Below, one piece after another: positions 34,535-45,578 of a stretch of DNA of 64,000 nucleotides (its first letter is position 1; each line of letters begins with the position of its first letter). The notes beneath the pieces are model-generated. The model saw nothing but the letters and a program-made list of their open reading frames with translations, did not search any database and was not told the DNA's origin. The stretch spans positions 41,782,368 through 41,846,367 of the forward strand of contig OY740768.1 in assembly GCA_963513935.1 (NCBI GenBank), written 5' to 3'. The stretch comes from Aphrophora alni. Its lineage: Eukaryota; Arthropoda; Insecta; Hemiptera; Aphrophoridae. The translations under genes and the position numbers were made by a program.

Positions 34535-34799
34535 AGTATAAATGCATTTAAATTTTGAAATTGTGATTTTTTTAGTGAAAACCATTTTGTACCATGTATT
34601 TTCCTCTTTCTGTATTTCATTTTGCAAATTACTATCAATTGTTTTGCGTCTCTTCCATAAGTCTAAAGTGACATAAGCCTGAACATGTACGCTACTTGCT
34701 TCATGTGCATTATTTTATTTTTTTTGCCAGGCCTTTCCAGTCTCTGACACCATTAACCTAATTACTGTGATAAAACGGTGACCTCCTTTCTGCAAACAG

Positions 34800-36077
34800 C
34801 CAACATTACTGACAGTATACAAAATCATCTAGAGCAGAATAGCATAACCATTCTCTTGGGATACTCATGCCAGTTTTAGTAACCTTTTGGTAGTATGAAA
34901 AGCACCAGTTTTCTTGTTTGACATCTTTGGGAAAAGGGCTCATTGGCTTACATGGACCATGACAAACAATAAGGCGTTTCATTTTGTCTGTTACGTTTTC
35001 AAAGAAATGGCCTCGATCTGATGGGTATTTATTACTTAGGTTAAATATGCTGGTCTAAGTCTCTTTGCCAGAATCACAGATGTTCCCTTGTGTTGTTCCC
35101 TCTAAAATATCTACTTCAAATACAAGCATAACATCTTGACAATTTTGAACTTTCGTAGTACCGCTAACAGTTGTTTCATAATTTTTAGGCTTTAAGCTTA
35201 GTGAGGTAAGACTAGTTTTTGAAGAACATGGTCCAGGCTGAATGCTTTGGTGTGACCTGGTATAATAGTACTGTCATTAGTGACACTAACCTCGTCACTT
35301 CTGTTTGTGCATGAAGTCCTGTTAGATGGGAACAATGAGTCTATTTTCGTGAGTTTAGCAGTTTTGCTTTCATGCTCCTTCTTTTTCTCCTTGCGCCCCG
35401 CTTTGGCCACTTTGATAAGGTTTCAAAGTTTATTTCACAAACTAACAAAATCAAATTTTAAGGATTGTGCAGTAAACGCAATGAATGGCGTCCTTAGCAG
35501 CGTGAATGCCGTGAATCGTTAGCTGGCATTTGCCGTCTGTTGTAGTAGGTAGTGGATTTGTTGACCGCATTGTAGCGCTTGTGGCCTAGCGGTAGTTCCC
35601 GCCATCTCTCAACCCTGCCAGTCCGTTCGTCACTTTGTTGGTGGGCATTGACCAGTAGCTGTCAGTCGCAATGCAGTCGATGAGTCAAGTATAAGTTGTA
35701 TAATTTTTTAAAATTTGTTTGTTTATACATTGTGTATTAAGTAGTTTTGTTATTTAATAATTTTTAAATAATAAAGGAAATTTATTACTAAACATGCCAT
35801 TGTTAATGTTTTGTATATTCCATACATATATTACGTTTTGTAGCATGTATATTCTGGTATATACATGAAATAGAACAAAAAATGTAGAATAATTATTTGA
35901 TTTCTATAAAATACCGTAACTAATGAAATAAATCTTAAAAAAATAAATCTTCAAAAAGAAGGGGAAAAAATCGGAATGTCTCGATATTTTACAACGTAAA
36001 TTTTAGAGGGCCTACAAAGCTTTTGGCCCTCCCCAACACCCGCTAACCGCGGTGCGGGGGTGTGTATTGCGCCACTG
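34800..36077 (-). pseudogene. hAT transposon remnant with TTF-type zinc finger
   Basis: The right end reads CAGTGGCGCAATACACACCC on the minus strand (from 36077), a typical hAT terminus. An ORF at 35410-35198 begins MAKAGRKEKKKEHESKTAKL, and further left, with stops, come YPSDRGHFFENVTDKMKR, GPCKPMSPFPKDVKQENWCF and MSIPREWLCYS. This is the TTF zinc-finger N-terminus of the ZMYM-like hAT transposases. No catalytic domain and no left terminus were found, so only the 5' part is left. Confidence 0.65.
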
Positions 36078-36430
36078 GTACCAACACATTACAATTTAGT
36101 GTAGGCTACATGATGGAATTTTCGTGTTTGGGTGAAGGAAAACTACAAATATTTTTTCTACATTTTTCTTATAGGCTTTGTTTTGCAGTAACAATAAGGG
36201 ATATTTGGGGTTACAGGGTTTTTATAGGTTTGGGAAATGTTGCCATGTTCTATACTCTTTTTTAATAGTTTAAATAACATTGCCTTGGTAGTTGTGTTTA
36301 CATCAAGTTTAGTTAAACTGTGTTAGGTTAAGTTACAAATATTATTAAAATTGTTTTACGTCTATTTTTAATTTCATATTTTTTTAAATTTATAACATTG
36401 TCAATATAGTTTTATGATAAATTTGAGGGG

Positions 36431-36474
<44 letters not shown>

Positions 36475-36874
36475 ATTGAAAAATCTAGGTGTTATACACT
36501 CTATAATTACTGGATTTTTTTTTGTTTAAATTAATTTACTTACTTAAATATAAACCCCAAATTAACCTTATAAATGCAGTATTAATGTAAAATTCAAAAT
36601 TCTAATTGGTTAGATATTTATGTCTAGAGGATGGTTGAATCCTGACGACCAATAAAATACTAATATTTGTAGTTTCAGTTCTCTTGACCTTCTGTTTGTA
36701 TGTGTCGGTGTGAAAATATGTCTCTTGAACTTGGGTAGTTTATTACCCAATGCGACTAACCATTTCAGTGCTATCGTTACCAACTAGTTTTTAATTTAGC
36801 TATTGTTTTGTCTGTTATAATTCTAACTTTTAAATAAAATATCCGACTGTGAGCATGAACAGTTGCATATGTGA
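36078..36874. other. AT-rich stretch with a microsatellite
   Basis: Holds an (AT)n(TG)n microsatellite at 36431-36472 and no recognised gene. The small ORF at 36062-36265 has no support. It may include the left part of the piggyBac element that follows. Confidence 0.45.
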
Positions 36875-37460
36875 TTGAATGAAACAGAAAGTGACATTGA
36901 AAGTGTTTTGGGACTCGGAGATCCCAATGAAAAAGAAGACTTTGTTGAAGAAAATCCTCCAAGAGAAGGTGATAACCTTTTTAAAGATAATGACGAAGTA
37001 AGAGTGAACAGTCCAATAAATATCACTGATGCCAACTTTATAAAACAAGAGGTAGACGCTCGTACTTCTCGGACAGCGTCTTATAATATTATATCTACAT
37101 TTCATATACCTGGACCTAATGGGCATGCATAAAATGCAAAAACACATTCAGTTTTTTGAGTGTATTTTTGGTGATGAAATTTTAATAAAATTGTTTCATA
37201 TACTAATGTTTACATCACCAAAATTAAAACCAAAATGTAAGAGAATGAGATGCTAAATTGACTGATACCTGTAAAATAAGAGCTTTATTAACTATTTTTT
37301 TTCTTGGCTGGAGTAATGAATCTAGTAGGAGAAATGTCATTGAAATGTTTGATATAAGGTAACTTGGTCTTGAAGCTGTTGCTTCAAATAACCTAATAAG
37401 TCACCATGAGTGAGAATCGCTTCAGGTTTCTGATGCACTGTTTGCGTTTTGATAATATAT
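36875..37460 (+). pseudogene. piggyBac-type transposase fragment
   Basis: An acidic N-terminus (ESDIESVLGLGDPNEKEDFV) is followed by SRTASYNIISTFHIPGPNGH and, after a stop, HIQLFECIFGDEILIKLF, KIRALLTIFFLAGVMNLV and MSENRFRFLMHCLRFDN. That is the order of the first third of piggyBac transposases (FRxTMSxxRFxFLLRCLRFDN ends it). Several stops and frameshifts, and the catalytic DDD part is missing. A candidate 3' end of the element is CCAGGG|TTAA at 38727-38736. Confidence 0.72.
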
Positions 37461-38915
37461 TTATTTTATTTTTTATTTGTGTAGTATTTTAGGAATAAAA
37501 AAAGTCACTGTTAGCCGAGGTAAAATTTCATTATAAACGCTATAACGCTATTGTACAAATACATTATTGTAATTTTTCTCAAGATATAAACCAGTTTTAC
37601 CATTTAGTTGTCAATAATATTATGCAAAAAAATTTTTAATTTATTAAATTGTTATTGGTAAAAATTAGTATTTATGAAAAAACTAAAAAAATAGCTAAAA
37701 AATTTGACTTACAAAATTTCTCATAAATTTAAATATTATTCAAATCAAATCTATAAAATACTATTTTTTCAGAAAGATATATAGAATTCAAATATGTTAT
37801 GGGGGGAAATTTTTTTTTTTAAATTGTAAAATTTGTGGAGTTAGTAGGCTACCGGTATGTCAGGAATCAAAAAAGTCGCAATTAGCAGAGGAATTAAAAT
37901 TATGAGCTAGGCCTAACCTAAAAAAAAAAAGCTAACTTCACTGAGAATAATATTTACTTGAAACAAACTAAATACTATAAATTGAATTTACTATATATTT
38001 TCACATAAATATATGTATTGACTTGAATTCACTAAATATATTCACACAATTACACTTACAAAATAAGAACAAGCACAGCGTCTCTTACACACAGCACAAT
38101 GGCAAACTGTGAAATCAGACCTCGGAAGTGGATTTTCATGTGGTGATTTACTGGTTTTATTCTCAAGAAACCTAGACTTATGTAGACAGAAAGGAGAATC
38201 TATACTATAATACTGTACAAAATCTTCCAGATATGTACGCATATCTAATAATCGAAATATTATCGATTCGTGGAGTGTCTTAAAACCCCGTTGAAATCAT
38301 TGGAAAATGTCCTTTGACAAAAAACGTCTATATCATCCTAAGCATAAATTCTACAGGATTTTTAAAAACAGAGATCGGAAGAGAATGAATTTATATATAA
38401 AACAGTCCCAAGGTTTAGTAGACTAAACAAAAATATGGACTTGTGTAAAATTAACAAAAGTGATGTGTGTTTGAGACAAAATGACTACTCGCCTGCGCTA
38501 ATCAAGTTGGCTAGCGTGTAAAGCTAACTTCATCCAATTAAATTGTATGACATTACGTATTTTAGGCTTTTAGTTACATGAAAATGGAAGTTGAAATTTT
38601 TAGCTTTCCATTGATGCCAAATTTATTGTGGTTAGAGATTTTTATTGGGTGAAAGATGAATGGAAAGTGAGACTTTTTTCATACCGCTTACCACCAATAA
38701 AGGCATGGTGTACCTTTATAGCAGTTCCAGGGTTAAAGAAATCCTACAAATAGTCACATATTCTAAATTAGTTTTAATATAGGCTAGGTTTTAGACATTC
38801 CCTACTAGTTGTAATGTAGAGATTTTATTTAAGGATCATTATTTTCATATTTATATTTTAGTATATTATGGAAATTGATTTTTTTGTTTTATGAATATTG
38901 TTTACATTGTTACAG
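37461..38915. other. AT-rich sequence before RpL26, with a piggyBac-type end
   Basis: Mostly AT-rich. A TTCCAGGG|TTAA end lies at 38726-38736. A 66-codon minus-strand ORF at 38042-38242 ends with a Cys-rich CHCAVCKRRCAC, which might be a piggyBac C-terminal Cys cluster but is unsupported. The non-coding first exon and promoter of RpL26 should lie somewhere upstream; I could not locate them. The last bases are a normal TTACAG acceptor. Confidence 0.4.
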
Positions 38916-38924
38916 GTTTTGAAA

Positions 38925-39092
38925 ATGAAGCTTAATCCCTTGGTAACATCTTCTCGGAGGAAGAATCGCAAGCGTCATTTTACTGCACCATCACATGTGC
39001 GCAGGCGTCTCATGTCAGCTCCTCTGTCTAAAGAACTTCGTCAAAAATACAATGTAAAGACTATGCCTATTCGTAAAGATGATGAAGTACAG
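38925..39092 (+). CDS. RpL26: Ribosomal protein L26 (uL24), first coding exon
   Basis: Encodes residues 1-56, starting [20 protein letters not shown] and continuing with [20 protein letters not shown] and [10 protein letters not shown], unmistakable eukaryotic RPL26. The TTACAG acceptor ends at 38915 and 9 nt of 5' UTR precede the ATG; the donor is CAG|GTATGA at 39093. Phase 0. The protein is a component of the large ribosomal subunit, near the exit tunnel. The 5' UTR exon lies upstream and was not identified. Confidence 0.97.
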
Positions 39093-39196
39093 GTATGATA
39101 ACATTATGTTTAAACTATAACCAATATGATAACTACATATCAAAATGGTTCTTTATGATCTTTTGTACCTAATAAGAGGAGGTTGACATCCCTCAC

Positions 39197-40497
39197 TAGA
39201 GATGTTGATACTCGGGTGAAATGGATACTCGCAATACTTGGTTTCGAATGATTTCAATACTCGTATTATTATTTTGAAATCGAGTATCGGACTCGAACTC
39301 AGCTTTACCAATCAGATCGTTTTAGATAAACCTATACTTTTGCGTTTAATATAACCAAATGTTTTTTGAATCTATAGTAGAATAACCAAGGTCAAAGATT
39401 TATTATGATACAACCTTTCAATAATCTGTCTGTCTCTGTTTACAGACTACAACAGCGCCCCCCCTCCCTTTGTGTTGACAAACACAGGGGAATTAGAAGA
39501 CGAATTACAAATATTTTTTATATTCATTGTAGTTTTAGTCTGTACTTAGGCGCGCACCTGCAGACCCAACACTGTTTTGTTCTTTGTGTATGGTGTCCAT
39601 TCCTAATAATTAATCTGTTTTTTCACGTTTTCTCTCTCTAGTGTTTATATATGTGAGTGATTATAAGTGATTGTGTTTTTCCCTATGTTTATATATTTTT
39701 ATAATATTCGTCTATTGTTATAATTTATAATGTCGTCTGGTAAAAAATCCTTGGTTTGGATTTTTTTTAACAAATCTGCTGACAATAAATTTGCTACATG
39801 TACTCTATGCAAACAACAACTAAAATATTTTGGAGGTACCTTTAATTTAAATCAACATCTAAAAAGAAAGCACCAAATTATTTATCAACAAAAAATCAGT
39901 GAAGGAGAAATACATTGTGAAACGGAAGACTATGTAACAACTCCAAATACATCCGTACCTAGTTCTAGTTCAACATTTATTTCTTGTCCTTCTTCTCTAT
40001 CTATTTCTGATTCAGTTCAACAACCAATTATTCCAACTACTAATACATCCATTCCTTCTACATCAAAAAGGCACTCTCAGTCTGAGTCTAAATCTCCTCC
40101 AAAACGATCTCGGCAGTTACATCTATATGGAGGTAAAAACACAAATGAAATATCAGACTTAAATTAATGAATATTATTGTTATTTTAAATTGAACTTGTT
40201 ACCGAATCTAAATCATTATAACTCAAAATCGTATTGTTTAATTAATGTATAGTGAAAAATCAGCTTTCAAACTAATTATAACCAAAGTAAAAACACCGAG
40301 CATTTTATTTCGAATTGACACAACACTAACGAATATCGTTGTCCGAGGATACTCGTACATTACCTCCTCCTTGTTCCTAGTTATAAGGATTTTGTCTGAG
40401 TATTTTAATACGAAACCGAGGATTTTAATACTCTGAATCTTCCGAGGATTTTGATACTCGGATGCACCGAGTATTTTAATTCGAACTCACATCACTA
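39197..40497 (+). mobile_element. hAT element, internally deleted, 1301 bp
   Basis: An 8-bp duplication TCCCTCAC (39189-39196 and 40498-40505) flanks ends TAGAGATGT and ACATCACTA, inverted with one mismatch, matching the TAGNGATG-type hAT terminus. Multiple ATACTCGG-like motifs lie inside both ends (for example near 39210, 39282, 40420 and 40455), probable transposase binding sites. The only gene is a BED-finger ORF; no catalytic domain remains. It lies in the first RpL26 coding intron. Confidence 0.85.
39730..40167 (+). CDS. BED zinc-finger protein of the deleted hAT element
   Basis: An intact 145-codon ORF. Residues 1-50 form a BED finger: VWIFFN, then ATCTLCKQQLKYFGG and NLNQHLKRKH supply the CxxC...HxxxxH ligands. 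The rest is Ser/Thr/Pro-rich with a basic patch (PPKRSRQ) and then stops. In full hAT transposases this is only the DNA-binding N-terminus, followed by RNase H-like and dimerisation domains. The surviving finger could still bind the element ends and act as a competitor of full transposase, which is inference. Expression is unknown. Confidence 0.7.
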   Translation: MSSGKKSLVWIFFNKSADNKFATCTLCKQQLKYFGGTFNLNQHLKRKHQIIYQQKISEGEIHCETEDYVTTPNTSVPSSSSTFISCPSSLSISDSVQQPIIPTTNTSIPSTSKRHSQSESKSPPKRSRQLHLYGGKNTNEISDLN

Positions 40498-40588
40498 TCC
40501 CTCACTGTTCCTAAACAAACACTCGCAGCTCTTAACTATCATACATATAGCCATATATACTGTTCACCTACATTACGCAGTTACACTT

Positions 40589-40927
40589 TCACCTTAAGCC
40601 ACTGCAGAACCTATATTTTCCTGTCGTCTTTTTAACTAAAACTATAGGAGAACTCCATGGACTGTTGGAGGGTTCAATAATATACTCTTTTAGCATTCGG
40701 TTAATCTCGGAGTTGATTATGGTTTGCATTGCTGGATTTCGGGGAAAATAATAGTGTTTAATTGGACTCATATTTGGTTTAAGGCGTAGAGTATGTTCTA
40801 TTAGGTGAGTTTGGCCAGCTACCTCGTTAAATTTAGATAGTTCGTGTTTAAGGAAGCTCTGAAGGGCTTGCTGTTCATTCTCTATAAGGTTATTTAGTGT
40901 ACATATGGGGAGTTTTTTATCTGGCAA
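40589..40927 (-). pseudogene. Gypsy reverse transcriptase N-terminal fragment
   Basis: 112 codons reading GQTHLIEHTLRLKPNMSPIK, then YYFPRNPAMQTIINSEINRM, LKEYIIEPSNSPWSSPIVLV and KKTTGKYRFCSGLR: the start of a Ty3/Gypsy reverse transcriptase. The coding frame ends before the catalytic YxDD region. It belongs with the protease and zinc-knuckle remnants to the right, separated from them by an inserted DNA element. Confidence 0.85.
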
Positions 40928-40974
40928 AACTAAAGACTTACTCAGCGCTTTCTTAACCTGTTGAAGAGTTATGT

Positions 40975-41457
40975 TATACGTATTATGTTACGTATATTAT
41001 ACATCAAACATGAAAAATTAAACACTACAAAGCTTTTTTACAGATTCCCCTCTGTCTAGTCTTTTGACACATTTAACCACGTCTCAAACGAAACCAACAC
41101 ACGCTTCCAAGAAAACTGAAAAGAAATGTTATATTTTCCATAATGTAGGCTATACTAAATTGATTCGTGGAAAAAAAGCGGCCCATCAAACGTTTTTGTC
41201 TGTGTATGTCTGCTATACCGACAGGTGACAATGCCACGGTGTTTTTATGCCGCCGACAATGGGATACCGCTATCAGTGTAAATTTTTATTCTTACAAGTT
41301 TTTAACTCAATATGATATTATTATTATACATTTGTAACCAATAAAACAACTATTTTCAAATTTTTTTTTCCTTACTCCTTGACAACAATTTTCTTGTAAA
41401 TACTTACTAACCAGCTGGTGGCTATTTGGGACGTTCAGGAACGGCCGCACTCATCAA
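40975..41457 (-). mobile_element. Truncated TTAA-type element, inverted relative to 53268-54321
   Basis: From GGACGTTCAGGAACGGCCGC near 41430 leftward, this is the reverse complement of the left half of the element at 53268-54321, including the GGTATCCCATTGTCGG and CAAAAGACTAGACAGAGG phrases. It lies between the Gypsy protease and reverse transcriptase segments. The frame MSAAVPERPK at the end of the protease ORF is transposon sequence. Confidence 0.7.
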
Positions 41458-41782
41458 CAGGTTAATACAGACGGTGTTATTTACCAGGTCTATGTTAATT
41501 CCCCAATCTCGCATGGTTTCTAGGCCTACAATTACACTAACAGTAAGGACTGGAAAAGTGGCAGTGTTGAAATTAAGTTTTTGATTCTTAAAAAAAACAG
41601 CTGATATTATATTCATCGGACACGTTTATAGAGTGTCCATTTGCTAAGCATACTTTACTTCTTGAAAAGCTCATAGGATTAGTTTCATTAAGATCACATA
41701 AGGCGACAACCTCTTCAGAAATATAACTTTTTACGGCCCTGGTGTTTAGCAGCGCATTAACTGTTCTATCTCCAATAATCAT
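41422..41782 (-). pseudogene. Gypsy protease remnant with mutated active site
   Basis: Two adjoining minus-strand frames: the first reads VNALLNTRAVKSYISEEVVA, where a retroviral-type aspartic protease has ALIDTGA. The catalytic Asp is Asn and the Gly is Arg, so it is dead. The second contains TVSVIVGLETMRDWGINIDL, the second half of the domain (ILGxDxL-like). A frameshift separates them. Confidence 0.8.
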
Positions 41783-42960
41783 CTGAAGAATTAGTCTTTG
41801 GTCTTGTCCTACTTTAGCGTAAGTCGTATCTGGTTTCTGAACCGTACTGAGGGTGTTTAATAATTTCTGTTTTGGGTTTTGGAGTCCCCTCTTTTCTTCA
41901 AGACCCTCTGTAGTTTACCGCTTGGGTGCAATCACACGTCATAGTTCTTCCCTCCGTTTTACAAAATTGACATCTGTCCCTTCTGGTTTTGCAGCAGTCA
42001 CTGGCGAAATAGCCATACTGATCGCAGTTCCAACACGTCTATTATTGGTCTGGTTAGGATTATTATTTCCTCGGATGGTCGTTCGTGATTGGGAAGCGTT
42101 TACTCTAGGAGCCAAACGATACTCATTTTTAGTCCCTAGTGGAAAGTTTTGTACTGTGTATTTTAAGGGTGTATAGTCAGTGATTGTTTGTTTGATGGAT
42201 TCATAATTCGCTAGCTGCTAATATTAAGTCTGGTATATTAACGCAGGTTGTAGAAATATTATTTCCTAATCCATTCAGTTTATATTCCGTTAGCATATTT
42301 TCATAAATCCGAGCATATTGTTGGGCATCTGTATATTGACCATGGCGTCTCATTAACGTTTGTATAGCTACTACTTAGTCTTTGAAACTCTCCCCTACTG
42401 CCTGAGATCGACCTCGTATTTCTAAATCTAAATTCTCTTGGTAGCGTCTAGGCATTCCGGTACCACAGTAATGCCTTTCCCTTCAAAAGTTCAGGCAGGG
42501 CATGTAAAAGTTGATCTGGCGGGGTATTATAAGCCTCTTTTAATTCATTAAGCCTTTCTAAAAATAAAATAATTTCCTTTTCTCCGTCATAAGTAAGGTT
42601 CCATTTTCTAACTATTGCATATAGAAATTAGATTAGAATTTATGTGACTTGCGTTATGTAAAGAGATCTGTTCCTCTGAAGTTCCCGGAGATCCTGGCTT
42701 GGAAAGCTGGTATTCTCCTTTGAAGAAACTGCTCAAGATCTTCCGCAACGATTTGACGGTTCCGTCTGCGGGCAGTCCAAATTTCTACGCTTCTTCGGTG
42801 AGTTCAGGTTTTCTTAACTGGTAGATCCAGCTTGTCCTGGGGTTGGCCTTGTCTTGTGCTGTGGTGGTACTATTGGAGTCGGATTTCGTCGTCTGACATT
42901 TTTAGTCGGGGGGGGGGGGAGGGAAACTCACTGCCAAGGAACTAAAATCACTGTTTCTTT
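41783..42960 (-). pseudogene. Gypsy gag remnant with degenerate zinc knuckle
   Basis: At 41996-42040 a minus-strand frame reads CWNCDQYGYFASDC followed by CQFCKTEGRTMTC, a CCHC knuckle whose His is Tyr, then a second Cys-rich motif. Near 42240-42340 another frame reads QYARIYENMLTEYKLNGLGN, gag-like. Stops and frameshifts abound. It precedes the protease remnant in the direction of transcription, as gag should. Confidence 0.6.
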
Positions 42961-43001
42961 TTAAATTTCACTGTTCACTATCTATTGATTACTTAACTCG
43001 C

Positions 43002-43020
43002 GATCCCTGTTCGTGCGCCA
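43002..43020 (-). promoter_or_regulatory. Primer binding site of the decayed Gypsy element
   Basis: Minus strand TGGCGCACGAACAGGGATC, three bases beyond the LTR end. Differs from the site at 31381-31397, so the two Gypsy elements belong to different lineages or use different tRNAs. Confidence 0.7.
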
Positions 43021-43023
43021 AAA

Positions 43024-43796
43024 TGTGATGTTTACTTCATCACTCAATAGGCTTTTCAAGGGTATCTACCTTGGGTTCATTATTAAATAAAACAAAGTCG
43101 TAAGAAGTCGACTATACACATTTATTTATCACTGTTGAACTATACATTTGTATACAGTTCTCTTTATCCTTGCTGATCTTCGTGATTACTCGTAGAATCC
43201 TGTCTCATCCGTGCGGTGAGCCCTGTGATGGTCCTTAGAGGTATTATCTCCAGCTGTCCTGTTTTCTTCCCGTTCGTTGCTGGGTGAAATCTCTAGATAC
43301 GGTAGTTGCTCCTTTGTACCTAACCTACATAATAAGAATTTATAAAGGTCAGATTGCCGAGGGCTCAGTATGCCTCTGCGACAAGAAACGGAATTGCCGA
43401 GGGCTCAATTCGCCTCTATGACAATGAACGGATTTGCCGAGGGCTCAATATGCCTCTGCGACACAGAACGGGTTTTCCGAGGGCTCAGTACGCCTCTACG
43501 ACAAGTATCGGATTTGATGAGGGCTCAATATGCCTCTGCGACAAGGAACGGAAGGGTGGGTTAGGTTGGGCTGGTGAGACCCAACTCTCTTCTTTCTGGC
43601 TCTGCCAGTCTTTATATAGCTAGTTTTCTTGGAGTGGGGTGGACGGGCGAGCTGTTGGTATCTTAAGTCTGGTGGGGAGCTACCTACGGCTTGTTTGTAT
43701 TAGCGCTCCTACTGGTTAGCCGGAGTACTTATTCTTATCGGAGGGTTTACAGTTCAATCAGACTTACGATTTGTAATGCTGATTTGTTTCATTACA
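43024..43796 (-). repeat. 5' LTR of the decayed Gypsy element, with internal minisatellite
   Basis: 773 bp, starting TGTGATGTTT and ending TTTCATTACA on the + strand, so it has TG...CA ends with a short inverted repeat, and the primer binding site abuts it. No matching 3' LTR was found left of the reverse transcriptase fragment, so the element is truncated. ORFs within it follow the internal 40-bp repeats and are not genes. Confidence 0.75.
43351..43556. repeat. Five-unit minisatellite inside an LTR
   Basis: Five tandem units of 40-41 bp, each with GCCGAGGGCTCA (or a close variant), a CCTCT core and GACAAGRAACGGA. Units differ at several positions. They lie in the middle of the LTR at 43024-43796, on the promoter side of the element. 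Confidence 0.9.
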
Positions 43797-43834
43797 ATAG
43801 TGTATATAAATTTTTTGACAAAAAAAAAAAAAGT

Positions 43835-44085
43835 TGTAAGTCTTATAAAGTCGCCATCCTCAGTGATACATGATAAGCTACAATAACTAGAACTATGTAG
43901 TTATTACCTATATTTTTATATAGTTAATAACTATTTTTAGTTATTGTAGCTCATCATATATCATTGAGGATAGCGACTTTGTTGTTGAATTTCAAAACGT
44001 GTTTGGTTAAGTAAATGTAATTTTTGTGAGATCTTGTGTTCGAGTTTTATTCTATCTAATATTATCTCACAATTCAAATTCAATA
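43835..44085. repeat. Fold-back element with hammerhead-like arms, copy 2
   Basis: Inverted arms with GTCGCCATCCTCAGTGATAC on the left and TCATTGAGGATAGCGAC, TTTGTTGTTGAA on the right, the same family as 17693-18010. Here the right arm carries an insertion (TTTC) before AAAACG, and the left arm is cut short. It ends near TTTGTGAGATCTTGTGTTCGA. Confidence 0.6.
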
Positions 44086-44343
44086 TTTATTTATAACTCT
44101 TTTTTTTAAATTTTTTAGTTTTTCTAACTTGTATAAATAAATAAATAAGTTAACTTTTATTAAAAATTAATCATATTTGATGAATTATTGTAACGCTTTG
44201 TATAATTTGCAGCTTTTAAATAATATGACATTGTTTATTAAATATCTTGAATTATAATTTTATAACTCTAAAAGTTTTGTATATTGTTACCATCTTTCAA
44301 GTATATATATTAGTAAAAAACTTATTCTTACCCTTAATTGCAG
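44086..44343. other. Rest of the first RpL26 coding intron
   Basis: AT-rich sequence ending in the AATTGCAG acceptor of the next RpL26 exon. Nothing else seen. Confidence 0.6.
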
Positions 44344-44484
44344 GTTGTACGAGGACATTACAAAGGGCAACAAGTAGGCAAAATTGTTCAAGTCTACAGA
44401 AAAAAGTTTGTTATGTACATTGAAAGGATACAAAGAGAAAAAGCCAATGGTGCTAGTGTTTATGTTGGAATCCACCCTTCAAAG
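44344..44484 (+). CDS. RpL26: Ribosomal protein L26, second coding exon
   Basis: 47 codons: [20 protein letters not shown], then [20 protein letters not shown] and VGIHPSK. This is the KOW segment that contacts rRNA. The acceptor is TTGCAG at 44338-44343 and the donor AAAG|GTGATA at 44485. Phase 0 on both sides. The following intron (44485-58278) is 13.8 kb and carries the snoRNA-like array. Confidence 0.97.
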
Positions 44485-44820
44485 GTGATAATACAGTTTT
44501 ATTTTACAGTATAGCTTAATATGCCAACATTTTTTTTTTTAGGCATGGTACAACAACTAGAGTTATGTTTGGATCAAATTTGATAATTACATATACACTT
44601 TGTATATTACATTTTACAAATGTTGAATACTTCTTTATTTTGGATTTAAATGATGTATTGATATATAAACACACAGTTTATTCACTGTTCATTTTCATTG
44701 CATATTTGTGATTGAAGGAATTCACAATCATACTTTTAAATTCTGAAGATGTCTTTCTGATCTTTTATGGAGATATATAAATATTAGTTTTATTGACATA
44801 CTTTGCATTTTCACATTACA

Positions 44821-44959
44821 ATGAGCAATGATGATCTAAACCATTCTCAGATAATAGATGTATGAAACCAACAAGTTTATACACTCAAGGTTCTCTTGTG
44901 TTGTGTGGAGGAGTTGGTTTCTTGTCTATTGAATGAAGTAATTAAGGCACTGAGCTCAT
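44821..44959 (+). ncRNA. C/D box snoRNA-like unit 1
   Basis: C box ATGATGA at 44828-44834, D box CTGA at 44950-44953, closed by a 6-bp stem ATGAGC/GCTCAT, the longest in the array. An internal CTCAG and ATGAA could serve as D' and C'. A hairpin can form from CCAAC and GTTGG around TACACTCAAGGTTCTCTTGT. It differs from units 2-8 at a handful of sites and lies 3.1 kb before them. Sense orientation in the intron of a ribosomal protein gene is a normal home for such snoRNAs. Confidence 0.68.
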
Positions 44960-45091
44960 ATTAAATAGCATATTTTATTTTAATTATACATAATACCAAT
45001 TAATTGTAGTCCTAAATTATTACATTTCATATATTAATTATTTTATGCAACTTAATTATTATTCTTAGTAAATTCAGAGGGGAAGTTTTAA

Positions 45092-45480
45092 CCCATTGAG
45101 TCCCAGGATGACGACCTATTGTTTGTAAAGTAAGCGAAAAATCACAGACGGATGATCTATCATCGTTCCAATACTGTGGAAAAACCCCCAGCTGATGAAC
45201 TTTCGTCGACAGAATTGTTTATATTTTCTATGCATACAAAACACTTATCGTATATAAACAGGGCATTACATAACAGAAATTGTAGAAAAAAAAGAGTTCT
45301 GATTATTTTGATAGCTCATACTTCAATATATCTTAATATGAAAGATGTTGTATGAATTTGTTTATGAACTTCTACATTAATGATGTTTAGTGGTCTATGC
45401 TTTTTCAACAGACCCATTACTATAAAGTATATGTGTTCTGTTTTCCAACATAATATATTTATTCTCTGGGGTTCGAAAGG
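45092..45480. mobile_element. Short TTAA-flanked element (MITE), 389 bp
   Basis: TTAA on both sides (45088-45091 and 45481-45484). Ends CCCATTGAGTCCCAG and CTGGGGTTCGAAAGG are imperfect inverted repeats. The other units of the snoRNA-like array have GGAAGTTTTAATATATCTTA at this place without the element, so the empty site is present in the window. TTAA and CCY ends indicate piggyBac mobilisation. Confidence 0.75.
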
Positions 45481-45578
45481 TTAATAGGATGTAAAATTAA
45501 AAACATCTTTGCAAACACATAAATTTATATACGTCCAACTGAAATATGTTTTTATATTTGTTAATTTTAAAACTTTAA

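Noticed and set aside
35575..35595. tRNA A-box-like GTGGCCTAGCGGTAG
   Set aside because: No matching B box or cloverleaf at the right distance; it lies in the hAT remnant.
43354..43623. Repetitive ORFs and a CRISPR-like look of regularly spaced repeats
   Set aside because: The units are contiguous with no unique spacers, and they lie in an LTR of a eukaryotic retrotransposon.
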